The notes under the pieces are model-generated. The model saw only the letters and a list, made by a program, of their open reading frames with translations. It made no database searches and was not told the origin of the DNA. This document shows, in pieces, positions 35,955-44,825 of a DNA stretch of 64,000 nucleotides. A program made the position numbers and the translations under genes. Position 1 is the stretch's first letter; each line of letters opens with the position of its first letter. The DNA comes from Herpetosiphon giganteus (GTDB lineage: Bacteria; Chloroflexota; Chloroflexia; Chloroflexales; Herpetosiphonaceae), in NCBI RefSeq assembly GCF_016907925.1, contig NZ_JAFBCZ010000007.1, forward strand, positions 186,001-250,000. Reading direction: 5' to 3'.

Positions 35955-36785
35955 ATGCAGGTTGTAACCACAATTGAGCAAGTTCGGGCAGCTCGTCGCC
36001 AATGGAATACTGTTGGTTTTGTGCCAACCATGGGTTTTTTGCATGCTGGGCATCTGAGCTTGGTGCAACAAGCCAAGGCTGAAAATGGCGTGGCGATTGT
36101 CTCGATTTTCGTTAATCCAACCCAATTTGGTCCCAACGAAGATTTTGCGAGCTACCCGCGGGATACCCAGCGCGACCTTGATTTATTAACCGAAGCTGGC
36201 TGCGATTTGGTTTGGATGCCAAGTGTTGAAGAAATGTATCCTGCTGGATTTAGCAGCTATGTCGATGTTGAAGGCGTGACTGCGCCGCTCGAAGGTGCGC
36301 ACCGACCTGGCCATTTTCGCGGCGTGGCCACGGTTGTAACCAAATTATTTAATGTTGTGCAACCAACCAAGGCTTATTTTGGCCAAAAAGATGCCCAACA
36401 AACTGTGGTTATTCGCCAATTTGTGCGCGATTTGGCCTTGCCAGTTGAAGTGGTGATTGCGCCAACCGTTCGTGAGGCTGATGGCTTGGCGCTGAGCAGC
36501 CGCAATAGTTATCTCACACCTGAGCAACGGGCAGCAGCTCCAGTGCTCTATCGCGCCTTGAGCGCAGCCCAAACCGCCTATGCAGAAGGCCAAACCGATG
36601 CAGAAGCAGTGCGCCAATTAATGCTTGCAACTCTCAACCAAGAACCATTGGCTCAAGTCGATTATGTGAGCATTGCCGATCCGCAAAGCTTGCAGGAATT
36701 GACGACCATCGATCAGCGTGGCGCGTTGGTTTCGTTGGCCGTGCGCATTGGCAAAACTCGACTGATCGATAATTTGATATTGTAG
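35955..36785 (+). CDS. panC: Pantothenate synthetase
   Basis: This 276-residue protein has the family order: PTMGFLHAGHLSLV (ATP-binding HxGH-type, residues 24-37), SIFVNPTQFGPNEDF, GHFRGVATVVTKLFN, YFGQKDAQQ, and LALSSRNSYLT, the KMSKS-equivalent loop. It condenses pantoate and beta-alanine with ATP to pantothenate, the last step of vitamin B5 synthesis. No panB or panD is adjacent. ATG 35955 is in a GAGGAATG context. The stop TAG lies within a GAGCTTGG(G)CTATAG repeat that continues downstream. Confidence 0.95.
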   Translation: MQVVTTIEQVRAARRQWNTVGFVPTMGFLHAGHLSLVQQAKAENGVAIVSIFVNPTQFGPNEDFASYPRDTQRDLDLLTEAGCDLVWMPSVEEMYPAGFSSYVDVEGVTAPLEGAHRPGHFRGVATVVTKLFNVVQPTKAYFGQKDAQQTVVIRQFVRDLALPVEVVIAPTVREADGLALSSRNSYLTPEQRAAAPVLYRALSAAQTAYAEGQTDAEAVRQLMLATLNQEPLAQVDYVSIADPQSLQELTTIDQRGALVSLAVRIGKTRLIDNLIL

Positions 36786-36828
36786 GAGCTTGGGCTATAG
36801 GAGCTTGGCTATAGGCTTTGAGCTATAG
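36783..36828 (+). repeat. GGCTATAGGAGCTTGG-type repeat at the panC stop
   Basis: TAGGAGCTTGGGCTA and TAGGAGCTTGGCTATAGG are consecutive, and the first TAG is the panC stop codon. It runs directly into the palindromic element at 36829. Confidence 0.7.
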
Positions 36829-36991
36829 GTGTAGAGGTACATTGGGTTGGTAAACAGGTGCATGCCCTCACCCCCAGCCCCTCTCCCACTGCACGCGGGC
36901 GAGGGGAGTACCGACTCCCCTCACCCCCTAGCCCGTCGAACGGGCTAGGGGGTGAGGGGAAAATCGTCTTTAACCCAATGAACTTCTACAC
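36829..36991. repeat. Palindromic repeat element, copy 2 (about 163 bp)
   Basis: Terminal arms (36829-36848 starting GTGTAGAGGTACATTGG, and 36972-36991 ending CAATGAACTTCTACAC) are inverted with two mismatches in 20. The inside has CCCTCACCCCCAGCCCC and a GCCCGTCGAACGGGC hairpin with GGGGGTGAGGGG. The inner parts match copies 1 and 3. Confidence 0.85.
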
Positions 36992-37035
36992 TTAGCCTAG
37001 AGCCTCAATGTCTCTGCGCCTCTGCGTTAAATGTT

Positions 37036-37467
37036 CTAAAAGCCGAGCCGTTCAATCCGATCGTTAACCAAACTGCTCACTTCTGGGTGTTGCTCAGCAA
37101 CATCGCGCAACAAGGTGCGCAATTGGCCTGCCTCAAGTTCATCGAGCGTAACCTTGGATGTTGTTGCTTCTGGCAGAACTTGGTCGGAGCAATAGCTCAA
37201 AAAGAGCAGTGCCGCCACGCCATGAGCGCAAAACTCACTGGGCTGGGCATCGCATGTGCATTGAATTGTAATCTGCTGAGCAGAATGAGTTTGGATACTA
37301 ACCAAATAATGGCGATTATTACGATCACCAACCGAGGCCTGAACGCTTGCGCCATGGGCTTGGACAGCTTCGACCATGCCGTGCTCGAAATATTCCAAGC
37401 CCTGTGCAAAGTTCACTACGCCTGCGCTTGCCTGAATCTGCGCCTCAGAAACCACTGGAAACTCCAT
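37036..37467 (-). CDS. SWIM zinc-finger protein
   Basis: This 143-residue protein contains a SWIM motif, C-x-C then C-x-H, in CTCDAQPSEFCAHGVAALL (about residues 74-92). It is preceded by a strand-rich segment GVVNFAQGLEYFEHGMVE typical of SWIM proteins. SWIM fingers bind zinc and mediate DNA or protein contacts; bacterial ones are often linked to SNF2 helicases. No helicase is adjacent. The stop TAG lies in a TAGAACATTT repeat word joined to the ACGCAGAGGCGCAGAGA family (37006-37027). Confidence 0.8.
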   Translation of the reverse strand: MEFPVVSEAQIQASAGVVNFAQGLEYFEHGMVEAVQAHGASVQASVGDRNNRHYLVSIQTHSAQQITIQCTCDAQPSEFCAHGVAALLFLSYCSDQVLPEATTSKVTLDELEAGQLRTLLRDVAEQHPEVSSLVNDRIERLGF

Positions 37468-37492
37468 ACATACCTCGTGTTATGCGGCTAAC

Positions 37493-37981
37493 TTATTCTA
37501 ACCCGAGAATCCATTGCTGAATACTCCCAACCAGCGTGTTTGGTTCAGCATCGACGTTGACGGTTAAGGCATTGCTCGGCATTTCCAAGGTTGCCAATTG
37601 GCTGGTTAACAGGCTGCTGGGCATAAAATGATTGCTGCGTTGTTGTAACCGCGCCTGAATCAAGCTTGGGTCGCCAACCAAATGTACAAAATGCACCTGT
37701 TGATTAATCTGCAAATAGGCCCGATATTCGGCGCGTAAGGCTGAGCATGCCAACACCAAACTCTGGTTTTGGCTACAAGCAGCCTCAATTTGTTGGCGCA
37801 CTAAAGCCAGCCATGGCCAACGATCAGCATCGGTTAATGGCTGGCCGCTGGCCATTTTTTGGCGATTCGCCTCGGGATGCAGATCGTCTGCATCGATAAA
37901 TTGCCAAGCTTGGGCTGCTGCCAATTGCTGACCAATCGTTGTTTTTCCAACTCCGCTCACGCCCATAACCACAATCACCAT
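37493..37981 (-). CDS. gntK: Gluconokinase
   Basis: This 162-residue P-loop kinase has GVSGVGKTTIGQQLA (residues 7-21) and then FIDADDLHPEANRQKMASGQPLTDADRWPWL, which is characteristic of GntK. CSALRAEYRAYL with the conserved SAL-type loop follows. It phosphorylates D-gluconate to 6-phosphogluconate, feeding the pentose phosphate pathway. Length is normal. It is not part of an obvious sugar-acid operon here. Confidence 0.9.
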   Translation of the reverse strand: MVIVVMGVSGVGKTTIGQQLAAAQAWQFIDADDLHPEANRQKMASGQPLTDADRWPWLALVRQQIEAACSQNQSLVLACSALRAEYRAYLQINQQVHFVHLVGDPSLIQARLQQRSNHFMPSSLLTSQLATLEMPSNALTVNVDAEPNTLVGSIQQWILGLE

Positions 37982-38003
37982 AACAACTCCATTTAAGCCA
38001 AAA

Positions 38004-38031
38004 GAGAGAGTTGGTACAAACCAACCCTCTC
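38004..38031 (-). terminator. Terminator of the sigma/anti-sigma operon
   Basis: On the minus strand, GAGGGTTGGT and ACCAACTCTC pair (one wobble) around a 4-base loop and are followed by TCTTTTGG. It lies about 28 bases past the stop of the bactofilin-like gene. Confidence 0.7.
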
Positions 38032-38056
38032 AAATGATAATCGGTTGTTGCTGTAT

Positions 38057-38986
38057 TCAGAACTGGAGGCTATGGCGTTGAACGACTGTCGAGCGTAGCA
38101 AGAACATGCCGCCAATGCCGACCCCAGAACTAAGATAGAACCAAACAAACGCGGCGGGCAAACTGATTGCTGCCAAGCCAATTGCTGGGAGCACAATTGC
38201 TAGGCTGCCAACCAAAACTGCTGCTGGGCCATGTAAGTTGAGCCGTTGGCCAATCACCATGGCGATTGCTGCCAGCCCAATCAAATAGGGGACTTGGGCA
38301 ATCAGCAACAGCACTGGCAAGACCGCTAAGCCAACCAACGAGAAGATCAAGAGCAAGGCAATGCCGCCAACCACCACCACCGAAAGCACCGACCACACCA
38401 ATCCCAAGCCCAAAGCGCGTTGGGTTGCCAAGCGAATAATTTGCGCGCCGCTGGCAAATGAGCGTGGCCAAATCAAGCTCAACAAGCTGGCGATAATTGT
38501 GGCCAAAATTGCCAAAACAACTGCCAGAATGACCCGCGTTGACGTGTTAAGCGTTTGATTGCCTTCGACTGGTAAGAGCGCTGCTGCGCCGCTGTCGCTG
38601 AGATTGCCATTGAAAACGGCTCCAGCTTGGGCAACATCAGCGCCCGATTGCATCTGAACTTCGCCCGTTGCGGCCATCACGTTGCCTTGGGCAATCGAAT
38701 CTGCTTCGAAGGTAACATTGCCAAACAAACTGACTACATCGCCTTCGACTGAGCCACGGACGATAATCGATCCAGTGACTGAAGTTACATCGCCTTCAAC
38801 CACGCCATCGATCACGATTGGTTGGCTGATGGTTGCGATGTCGCCACCTTCGGTTGAGCCAGCGCGAACTACCAACGCATCACCATCGGTTCGCAGTGCT
38901 TGCGCAAACACAAAGGTTGGTGAGGCAATAATAATCAGGGCTAGAATGATCCAGCCAAATAAGAAAGCTCGTGGATTGCGTTTCAT
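38057..38986 (-). CDS. Bactofilin-like beta-repeat membrane protein, sigma-factor operon member
   Basis: This 309-residue protein has a signal peptide or signal anchor (FLFGWIILALIIIASPTFVFA), then short beta-helix repeats of bactofilin/polymer-forming type: VIDGVVEGDVTSVTGSIIVRGSVEGDVVSLFGNV. Next come four or five membrane helices in the second half (VILAVVLAILATIIASLL to FVWFYLSSGVGIGGMFLL). The repeat domain should face outside. It is coupled to the anti-sigma gene by an ATGA overlap, so it may be part of an envelope-stress sensor or target (inference). Confidence 0.8.
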   Translation of the reverse strand: MKRNPRAFLFGWIILALIIIASPTFVFAQALRTDGDALVVRAGSTEGGDIATISQPIVIDGVVEGDVTSVTGSIIVRGSVEGDVVSLFGNVTFEADSIAQGNVMAATGEVQMQSGADVAQAGAVFNGNLSDSGAAALLPVEGNQTLNTSTRVILAVVLAILATIIASLLSLIWPRSFASGAQIIRLATQRALGLGLVWSVLSVVVVGGIALLLIFSLVGLAVLPVLLLIAQVPYLIGLAAIAMVIGQRLNLHGPAAVLVGSLAIVLPAIGLAAISLPAAFVWFYLSSGVGIGGMFLLRSTVVQRHSLQF

Positions 38987-39519
38987 TGTTCTACCTCCAC
39001 AAGCAGCGCCGGTGAAGGGGTCAACAAACGTCGCCAGATCATCAGTGCTGCACCTGCAAGCACAAGCACCCCAAGGAGCAAGGGGATGCCAATTAATCCA
39101 AGGGTTGCCGCCATCGGCTTGCCTGCTAAGGTCAAGGCCATAACCCCACGGCCTGCGCTTGAATCAACCCCGCCAAAGGTGGCGGCAGGCAAAGAACTAT
39201 CGAACAAGACCCCATAACCGCCCCAGAGGACGATTAATGTGACGAAGCCCAGAACCACACCCCACAGCACACGTTGACGTAAGGCACGGCTACGGGCTTG
39301 AGTTGCTGCAAGCGCAGGAGTCGCTGGTAATTTTGCCATTAAGCTGGCGGCAAAATTTGGCGGTGGAATAGCCGATTTGGGAGCGGCTAAGGCGGCGGGC
39401 AATTGCCCAAGTTCATCGAGGCACATTGGGCACTCCTGTACATGGCGAGAAATCAGTTGTTGGTCGTCAGGGTCATCTGGTTGCTGAGCGCGTAGCTCGC
39501 GAATCGAACGGCATGTCAT
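38983..39519 (-). CDS. Anti-sigma factor with zinc-finger (zf-HC2-like) domain
   Basis: This 178-residue protein starts with an anti-sigma zinc-binding module: Cys3, then HVQECPMC with the H-x3-C-x2-C pattern at about residues 27-34. A first membrane helix follows near 90-110 (VLWGVVLGFVTLIVLWGGYGV) and a second near 140-162 (LIGIPLLLGVLVLAGAALMIW). It should hold the upstream ECF sigma factor at the membrane until a signal releases it. ATGA overlaps with both neighbours show tight coupling. Confidence 0.88.
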   Translation of the reverse strand: MTCRSIRELRAQQPDDPDDQQLISRHVQECPMCLDELGQLPAALAAPKSAIPPPNFAASLMAKLPATPALAATQARSRALRQRVLWGVVLGFVTLIVLWGGYGVLFDSSLPAATFGGVDSSAGRGVMALTLAGKPMAATLGLIGIPLLLGVLVLAGAALMIWRRLLTPSPALLVEVEQ

Positions 39520-40073
39520 AGCTCTGCTCCTTGTTTATCCAACGCAGCGGCCACCATGTTGCGAGCACGATGGAGCCGGGTTTTAACCGCACTTTCTGAT
39601 AGCCCCGTAATATTTTCGATCTCTTGATAGGAGAGATCGTTCCAGTAGCGTAGCACTGCCACCAGCCGATAATGATCGGGCAGAGTGGCTAAGGCACGCT
39701 GGACGGCATCGCGCAACTCACCACGCAATGCTGAGCGTTCAGGGCCATCATCGGTACTTGGTAGGGCAAATGCCAAATCATCAAGTGGCACTATCGGTCG
39801 CCGTCGCCGTAAGCGATCAATGCAGTAGTTCGATGCGACTGAAAAGAGCCATGTAGAAAATTTGCGGCTTTGATCGAACGTTTCAAGCTTGGTATAGGCC
39901 CGGATGAAAATTTCTTGGGCTGCATCTTCGGCCTCATGGCCATCGTGCAACATCCGGTAGGCCAAGTTGAAAATTGGCCCCTGGTACAATTCGACAATCC
40001 GTTGAAATGCAATTTGGTCGCCACGAATTGTCGCCCGCACCAGCGTCAATTCTTCACTATTGATCTCTGTCAC
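39516..40073 (-). CDS. ECF sigma factor (RpoE/SigW type)
   Basis: This 185-residue protein has region 2 (FNLAYRMLHDGHEAEDAAQEIFIRA and FSTWLFSVASNYCIDRLRRR) for -10 recognition and core binding, and region 4 (LPDHYRLVAVLRYWNDLSYQEI, then GLSESAVKTRLHRARNM) for -35 binding. It directs RNA polymerase to a stress regulon. It heads a three-gene coupled operon with its anti-sigma factor. A GGAACC hexamer at 40149-40154 (minus strand) is a possible self-recognised -35, but I found no clear -10. Confidence 0.93.
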   Translation of the reverse strand: MTEINSEELTLVRATIRGDQIAFQRIVELYQGPIFNLAYRMLHDGHEAEDAAQEIFIRAYTKLETFDQSRKFSTWLFSVASNYCIDRLRRRRPIVPLDDLAFALPSTDDGPERSALRGELRDAVQRALATLPDHYRLVAVLRYWNDLSYQEIENITGLSESAVKTRLHRARNMVAAALDKQGAEL

Positions 40074-40384
40074 GCGGTTCTACCTCGCACCACTATACTC
40101 GGTACGCGCTGAGCAAGGGTAATGTTTCATTGTCAAGAGGGGATTTTGGGTTCCCATCGGTGTGATGCTCGCTATGGTACCTAAGGATGGCCTAAATGGC
40201 AAAAGTGACGCTTACTAGCGGGGTTGACATCCTAAAGCTCTGTGATAGACTCACTCTCGATGAGCGTGCATGGCGTTGCACAGATGGGATGAGCAAGGGA
40301 TTTCCTCGCCTATAAATCCTAGCTGTTAATTTAAACAAGCTCCTGCCTGCACCACTCAAGGTTTTTATTTGAGTGAGGTGAACT
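40074..40384. other. Divergent promoter region between sigma operon and PD40 gene
   Basis: These 311 bases hold both promoters. A GGAACC on the minus strand (40149-40154) is a candidate ECF -35 for the sigma operon. No gene or repeat is seen. Confidence 0.4.
40353..40381 (+). promoter_or_regulatory. Hairpin next to the ribosome-binding site of the PD40 gene
   Basis: CACTCAA (40353-40359) and TTGAGTG (40369-40375) form a perfect 7-base stem whose right arm ends at the first base of the ribosome-binding site GAGGTGA (40375-40381). ATG is at 40385. The stem could limit ribosome access; this is an inference from position. Confidence 0.4.
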
Positions 40385-41956
40385 ATGCGACGTTGGTCTT
40401 TGCGAGTGATTGCCGTTATGGCAATGCTTAGTTGGCTTTTAAGGGGTGTTGCGGCCCAACAACCCCAACCAAACGGCCTGCAACAGCTTAATCCCGAGAC
40501 TGAAACCGTTTTAACTATGGAATTGAGTTCGCAATTTGGCCGGATCGTCTATGTGAGCGGGATTAAGCCAGGCTATAACAATCAAAGCCTGTATAGTATT
40601 AATGCTGATGGAACTGATCGCATCAAGCTTAACCCAGCCTTATCAAGCGAAGATTTACGGCTTGACTACGCGATGAATATTAGTGCTGATGGCAAAAATG
40701 TGGTCTATATTGCTCGCCATAGCAACGATAGCCAACGCCAATTGTATACAGTGCCAATTACTGGTGGCACTCCTCGCTTGCTCAGCCTCAATTTGCCTGC
40801 AAATAGTCAAATTACCGGGTTTAGCCGCAATCCCCAGTTTGCCACACTCATCTACCATGTAAGCAGCAGAAATGCCCAGAATATGGCAGTCTATTCGGTC
40901 TATTCGGTGAATCTTGATGGCAGCAACCATCAAACGCTGTTTGAAAATGTGCATAGTGTCAATGGTGGCTACTTCGCGAGCGATGGTTCAGCTTTCTTAA
41001 TTGAGATTCAAGCTACCAATGAGGCTGATCGCATCATCTATCGCGTTAATCCGCTAACTGGGGCTAAAGTAGCGCTTGATCAATACGCTCTGAACTCCAG
41101 TATCTATCAATATGCTCAAATCAATCAGACGCATATTCTCTACACGACTACCTTTTCAGAAACCGGCCACCCTGCTGGTTTATATGCAGTAGCCCATACT
41201 AGTGTTACTCCAACCTTGATTTTTGCCTCAAACGCGATGAATTCTTTTTATCTAGGCGACACAATGGCAGCATTTACTGCTGATCATCGGCTGCATTCAG
41301 TGCGCTTGAGTGATGGCCTTGTGACGAATTTGAGCAGCCAATATACTGATCCTGAAGGCCAAGTGCGGAGTTTTCAGATCACGCCCGATGGCCAAAAAGT
41401 GATCTATACATATGCTGCGACCTATACAGGCTTTACGGGTTTATGGAGTATTCCAAGCGCAGGTGGAACTGGAATCCGCTTGGATAATCCACACCCAGAT
41501 TATCCTGTTGATTTGCGATTTTTCATTAGCCCTGATAGCAGTCGAGTGGTGTTTGTCACCAATAACTTATTCAGCGTTCCAGTTGATGGTTCGCAACCAG
41601 AAGTTCAAATTAACAATTATAGCTATGGGCGCGTTAACATTCCTTCGATTGAAATTACTCCCGATAGCTCAAAAGTTGTGTATCGGGCTTGGAGTGGCAA
41701 TAATATGCAACATGCATTGCTTAGCACTCCAATTGATGGATCAGCGCGACCCTTGGCATTGAACGGCCTCGTGCCATTTGTTTCTGGCCATCCAGATTTT
41801 GATGCGCTAAGCGGCCCTGTACCGTTTCGAATCAGCGCTGATAGCTCGTTTGTGGTGTTCCGTGGGGGTACAGTAGCCGATGGTTATCGCAATCTGTATG
41901 CGACGCGAATTAGCGTTGAGCAAGCCCGAGTTTATCTTCCAATCACATCCAAATAA
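40385..41956 (+). CDS. Secreted TolB/PD40-type beta-propeller protein
   Basis: This 523-residue protein has a signal peptide (LRVIAVMAMLSWLLRGVAAQ). It then has repeated beta-propeller blades with PD40/WD40-like words: LYSINADGTDRIKLNPA, NISADGKNVVYIARH, SYSVNLDGSNHQTLF-like YSVNLDGSNH, FQITPDGQKVIYTYA, FFISPDSSRVVFVTNN, IEITPDSSKVVYRAW and FRISADSSFVVFRGG. That gives at least seven blades. Such propellers bind partners outside the cell; no enzyme motif is visible. A strong terminator follows directly. Confidence 0.85.
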   Translation: MRRWSLRVIAVMAMLSWLLRGVAAQQPQPNGLQQLNPETETVLTMELSSQFGRIVYVSGIKPGYNNQSLYSINADGTDRIKLNPALSSEDLRLDYAMNISADGKNVVYIARHSNDSQRQLYTVPITGGTPRLLSLNLPANSQITGFSRNPQFATLIYHVSSRNAQNMAVYSVYSVNLDGSNHQTLFENVHSVNGGYFASDGSAFLIEIQATNEADRIIYRVNPLTGAKVALDQYALNSSIYQYAQINQTHILYTTTFSETGHPAGLYAVAHTSVTPTLIFASNAMNSFYLGDTMAAFTADHRLHSVRLSDGLVTNLSSQYTDPEGQVRSFQITPDGQKVIYTYAATYTGFTGLWSIPSAGGTGIRLDNPHPDYPVDLRFFISPDSSRVVFVTNNLFSVPVDGSQPEVQINNYSYGRVNIPSIEITPDSSKVVYRAWSGNNMQHALLSTPIDGSARPLALNGLVPFVSGHPDFDALSGPVPFRISADSSFVVFRGGTVADGYRNLYATRISVEQARVYLPITSK

Positions 41957-41980
41957 GTAATTAGCTGTATAGAGTGAATT

Positions 41981-42014
41981 CCCCACGCTTGGTAACGCAA
42001 GCGTGGGGTTTTTT
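41981..42014 (+). terminator. Rho-independent terminator after the PD40 gene
   Basis: Perfect stem CCCCACGCTT/AAGCGTGGGG (41981-41990 and 41999-42008), 8-base loop, then TTTTTT. Canonical form, 24 bases after the stop. Confidence 0.92.
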
Positions 42015-42112
42015 GGTTAATTGAATCTAACAGCCTACGAATAGTATTCTGCTGCAACCTCGCGTATAATGCATAGTGGCTTTTAATCGTGTTCGTTGAA
42101 AGGAATCACTCA

Positions 42113-43498
42113 ATGACCAATCCACCACAAGGGCTGGACGAAACCACCCAAGGTGGCCCGCAGCGGCCTGTTGTGCCGCCACAGCGGGTTCAGATTCGCT
42201 GTCAAAATTGCCAAACGCCGTTTGTGGTGGCACTTTGGACATACGTTGATGTTGGGGTGCAGCCCGAATTAAAAGGTGCGATGCTTTCTGGTCAATTAAA
42301 TGTCGCTGTCTGCCCCAATTGTGGCGCTGGCGGCATGTTGGCCTCACCCTTGATTTACCATGATCCTGAAAAGAAATTTTTCTGGACGCTCTTTCCGCAA
42401 GAATTAAACTTGCCACCAGAAGAACAAGAACGCTTCGTTGGCGAGGCTTCCAAAGTGGCCATGCAATTGTTGCCACCAGATGCTCCCCGCGGCTATTTGC
42501 TCACGCCACGGCGCTTTATGACGATGCAAACGCTGATTGAAACGCTGTTGGAAAGCGAAGGCATTACCAAAGAAGCGATGCAAGCTCAACGCCAACGGGT
42601 CGAGTTGCTGAGCCAACTGGCCGAAGCGCTCGAAGCCGATCGGGCCGAGAATTTGCTCGATTCAGCCGAAGGTAAATTGGCCCAAGTGGTGGCCGATAAC
42701 AAAGCTGCACTTGATGGCGAATTCTTCTTGACGCTCAATTCCTACATCGAAGCAGCCTTGCAACAAGGTCGCGAAGATAGCGCCGAAATGATTGGCGAAT
42801 TAAGCCAACGAGTGATGCAATTAAGTGGCTTTGATCCGGTTGCCGCAGGCTTACAAGAGCCAGCGGTCGAAGATGTGGTTGCTGCCTTGCGCGATGCAGA
42901 TGATGCAAACCTCGAAGATGTGATTAGCAATTATCGACCCTTGATTGATGATGAAACCTTCGAAGCGTGGGATGCGCAAATTGCTGCCTTGCCTGAGGCA
43001 GAGCAAGCTGCTGCGCAAGCTCGCCGCGAGCATATTTACAGCACCCTCGAACGCATGGATGCTGAAGCGCAAGCTATTTTTGAAAAAGCTAATGGCCTGT
43101 TGCGCGATGCCTTGCAAGCCGAAGATCCACGGGCCTTGTTGAGCGAGCGGAATAAAGAGCTAAGCGAAGCCTTCTTTGTTGTGATCGATGCCAACTTGAA
43201 TGCAGCGATGCGCACCAATCAGCAAATTATTGCCGAGCAATTGATTCTGTTGCGCCAAACCGCTGCCGAAGTGCTGCAAGAGGCCATGACTCCCCAAGAA
43301 CGCTTGATCAATCAATTGTTGAGTGCTGAAACTGCTGGCGATGCTACCAAGTTGCTGCGCAAAAACATGGCCTTGGTCAACGGCGATTTCGTCAAAGAAG
43401 TCAACGAATTGGCCGAACAAATGGAAAAAGCAGGTCGCAAAGAAGTCGTTGATCGCTTGCGCCAAGTCGCCCGCGAATCGGCAAGCCTCCTGTTTTAA
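42113..43498 (+). CDS. CpXC-domain protein
   Basis: This 461-residue cytoplasmic protein starts with a CpXC zinc-ribbon-like domain: IRCQNCQTPFVVALWTYVD, then AVCPNCGAGGMLASPLIYHD and KKFFWTLFPQ (about 30-105). The rest, about 350 residues, is almost all helical, Glu/Ala/Gln-rich and likely coiled-coil. CpXC proteins are uncharacterised zinc-binding proteins found in Chloroflexota and others. ATG 42113 follows AAAGGAA at a good distance; the frame upstream of it lacks a ribosome-binding site. A GAAGGATGAGGGATGAAG repeat begins 4 bases after the stop. Confidence 0.82.
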   Translation: MTNPPQGLDETTQGGPQRPVVPPQRVQIRCQNCQTPFVVALWTYVDVGVQPELKGAMLSGQLNVAVCPNCGAGGMLASPLIYHDPEKKFFWTLFPQELNLPPEEQERFVGEASKVAMQLLPPDAPRGYLLTPRRFMTMQTLIETLLESEGITKEAMQAQRQRVELLSQLAEALEADRAENLLDSAEGKLAQVVADNKAALDGEFFLTLNSYIEAALQQGREDSAEMIGELSQRVMQLSGFDPVAAGLQEPAVEDVVAALRDADDANLEDVISNYRPLIDDETFEAWDAQIAALPEAEQAAAQARREHIYSTLERMDAEAQAIFEKANGLLRDALQAEDPRALLSERNKELSEAFFVVIDANLNAAMRTNQQIIAEQLILLRQTAAEVLQEAMTPQERLINQLLSAETAGDATKLLRKNMALVNGDFVKEVNELAEQMEKAGRKEVVDRLRQVARESASLLF

Positions 43499-43637
43499 GG
43501 AATGAAGGATGAGGGATGAAGTATGAATATGATCATCGCTCATCCTTCACATTTCTGCATAAAAGTGGCCTATGTTGGGAGCTTTATGATGCTGTGATGG
43601 CGGCTTTCATCCCTCATCCTTCATCCTTCATCCTTCT
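43499..43637. repeat. GATGAAGGATGAGG-type repeats in inverted arrangement
   Basis: AATGAAGGATGAGGGATGAA (43501-43520) after the CpXC stop is matched by inverted CATCCCTCATCCTTCATCC (43608-43626) before the next gene. The two could pair in RNA to form a long stem. A related word is at 23957-23980. Confidence 0.7.
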
Positions 43638-44777
43638 ATGAAAGCTTTGCTTCGTTCGACAATCGTGCGCAGTTTGGCGTTGACCTTGGGTGTTTTTACC
43701 CAGCCAGCGCCAGCTCAACCGCAGCGCATTTTGGTGATTAAGCCCGACCATTTGGGCGATGTTTTATTGTTGACCCCCGCCTTACGTGCTTTGCGCCAAA
43801 GCCAACCGCAAGCCCATATCAGCGTGTTGGTTGGTTCGTGGGCCAAGCGGCTCTTGGCCGATAACCCCGATCTTGATGCAATTGAAATTTGCGAATTTCC
43901 TGGCTTTGTGCGTGGTGCTCAGCCCTCGGCTTTGGCTCCCTATCGCTTGCTCTGGCAGGAAGCTGCTCGTTTGCGCCAAATGAAGTTTGATACAGCCTTG
44001 GTTATGCGCGATGACCATTGGTGGGGTGGCTTGTTGGCTGTGGGAGCTGGCTGTGGCCGCCGGATTGGGTTTGCGCATCCCTTGGTTGCACCAAGCTTAA
44101 CCACGGCCTTGGCTTGGAACCCAAATGCCCATGTAACCCAACAAGCCTTGGATCTGGTTGCTGCACTTGGCTCTGTTGACACGCAAAAGCATAGGTTGCG
44201 CTTTGTGCCAAGTGACGAAGAACATGCTTGGGCAGCTGCTTGGCTGGCCCAGCATCAGATTCAAAAACCATTGGTGGCGATTCAGGCGGGCAGCGGTGGC
44301 GCGGCGAAATTATGGCCAGCTGAACGCTGGGCGCAGGTTGCTGAACAATTGGCTGATCAGGCGCAAATTGTGTTGACTGGCGGGCCTGCCGATGCTGCTG
44401 ATGTGGCAGCAATTAGCCAGCAGCTGACGATTCCGCATCTGAATGCAGTTGGGCAGGCCAATTTAGGCCAATTGGCGGCTTTATTTGGGCGCTGCGCTGT
44501 GGTGTTGGGAGTTGATAACGGCCCATTGCATTTGGCGGTAAGCCAAGCCACGCTCACGATCCACCTCTTTGGGCCTGGCGATAAGCGGCGTTTTGGGCCT
44601 TGGGGCGATCCGCAGCGCCATGTTGTGCTTGATGCAGCAATAGCGTGCTCGCCATGCGGCGTGTTAACCCATTGCCCGCGCCAAACCAAGCCTAGCGAAT
44701 GTATGACCGCAATTGCGGTGCACCAAGTGGTGCAGCAGGCCAAACGCTTGCTGGCACAGGCTGGAACATCGAGCTAG
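43638..44777 (+). CDS. Glycosyltransferase family 9 (heptosyltransferase-like)
   Basis: This 379-residue GT-B protein has the GT9 features ILVIKPDHLGDVLLLTPALR (about 31-50) and the C-terminal GVDNGPLHLAVSQATLTIHLFGP donor-site segment. A basic N-terminal helix precedes (LLRSTIVRSLALTLGVF), which may attach to the membrane. GT9 enzymes move heptose or another sugar from a nucleotide to a surface glycan. Chloroflexota generally lack classical LPS, so another envelope glycan is more likely the acceptor (inference). Confidence 0.88.
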   Translation: MKALLRSTIVRSLALTLGVFTQPAPAQPQRILVIKPDHLGDVLLLTPALRALRQSQPQAHISVLVGSWAKRLLADNPDLDAIEICEFPGFVRGAQPSALAPYRLLWQEAARLRQMKFDTALVMRDDHWWGGLLAVGAGCGRRIGFAHPLVAPSLTTALAWNPNAHVTQQALDLVAALGSVDTQKHRLRFVPSDEEHAWAAAWLAQHQIQKPLVAIQAGSGGAAKLWPAERWAQVAEQLADQAQIVLTGGPADAADVAAISQQLTIPHLNAVGQANLGQLAALFGRCAVVLGVDNGPLHLAVSQATLTIHLFGPGDKRRFGPWGDPQRHVVLDAAIACSPCGVLTHCPRQTKPSECMTAIAVHQVVQQAKRLLAQAGTSS

Positions 44778-44825
44778 CTTGCTGCGTACAAGCCCTTGAA
44801 TAAACTTGTTTTGAGGAACTACATC

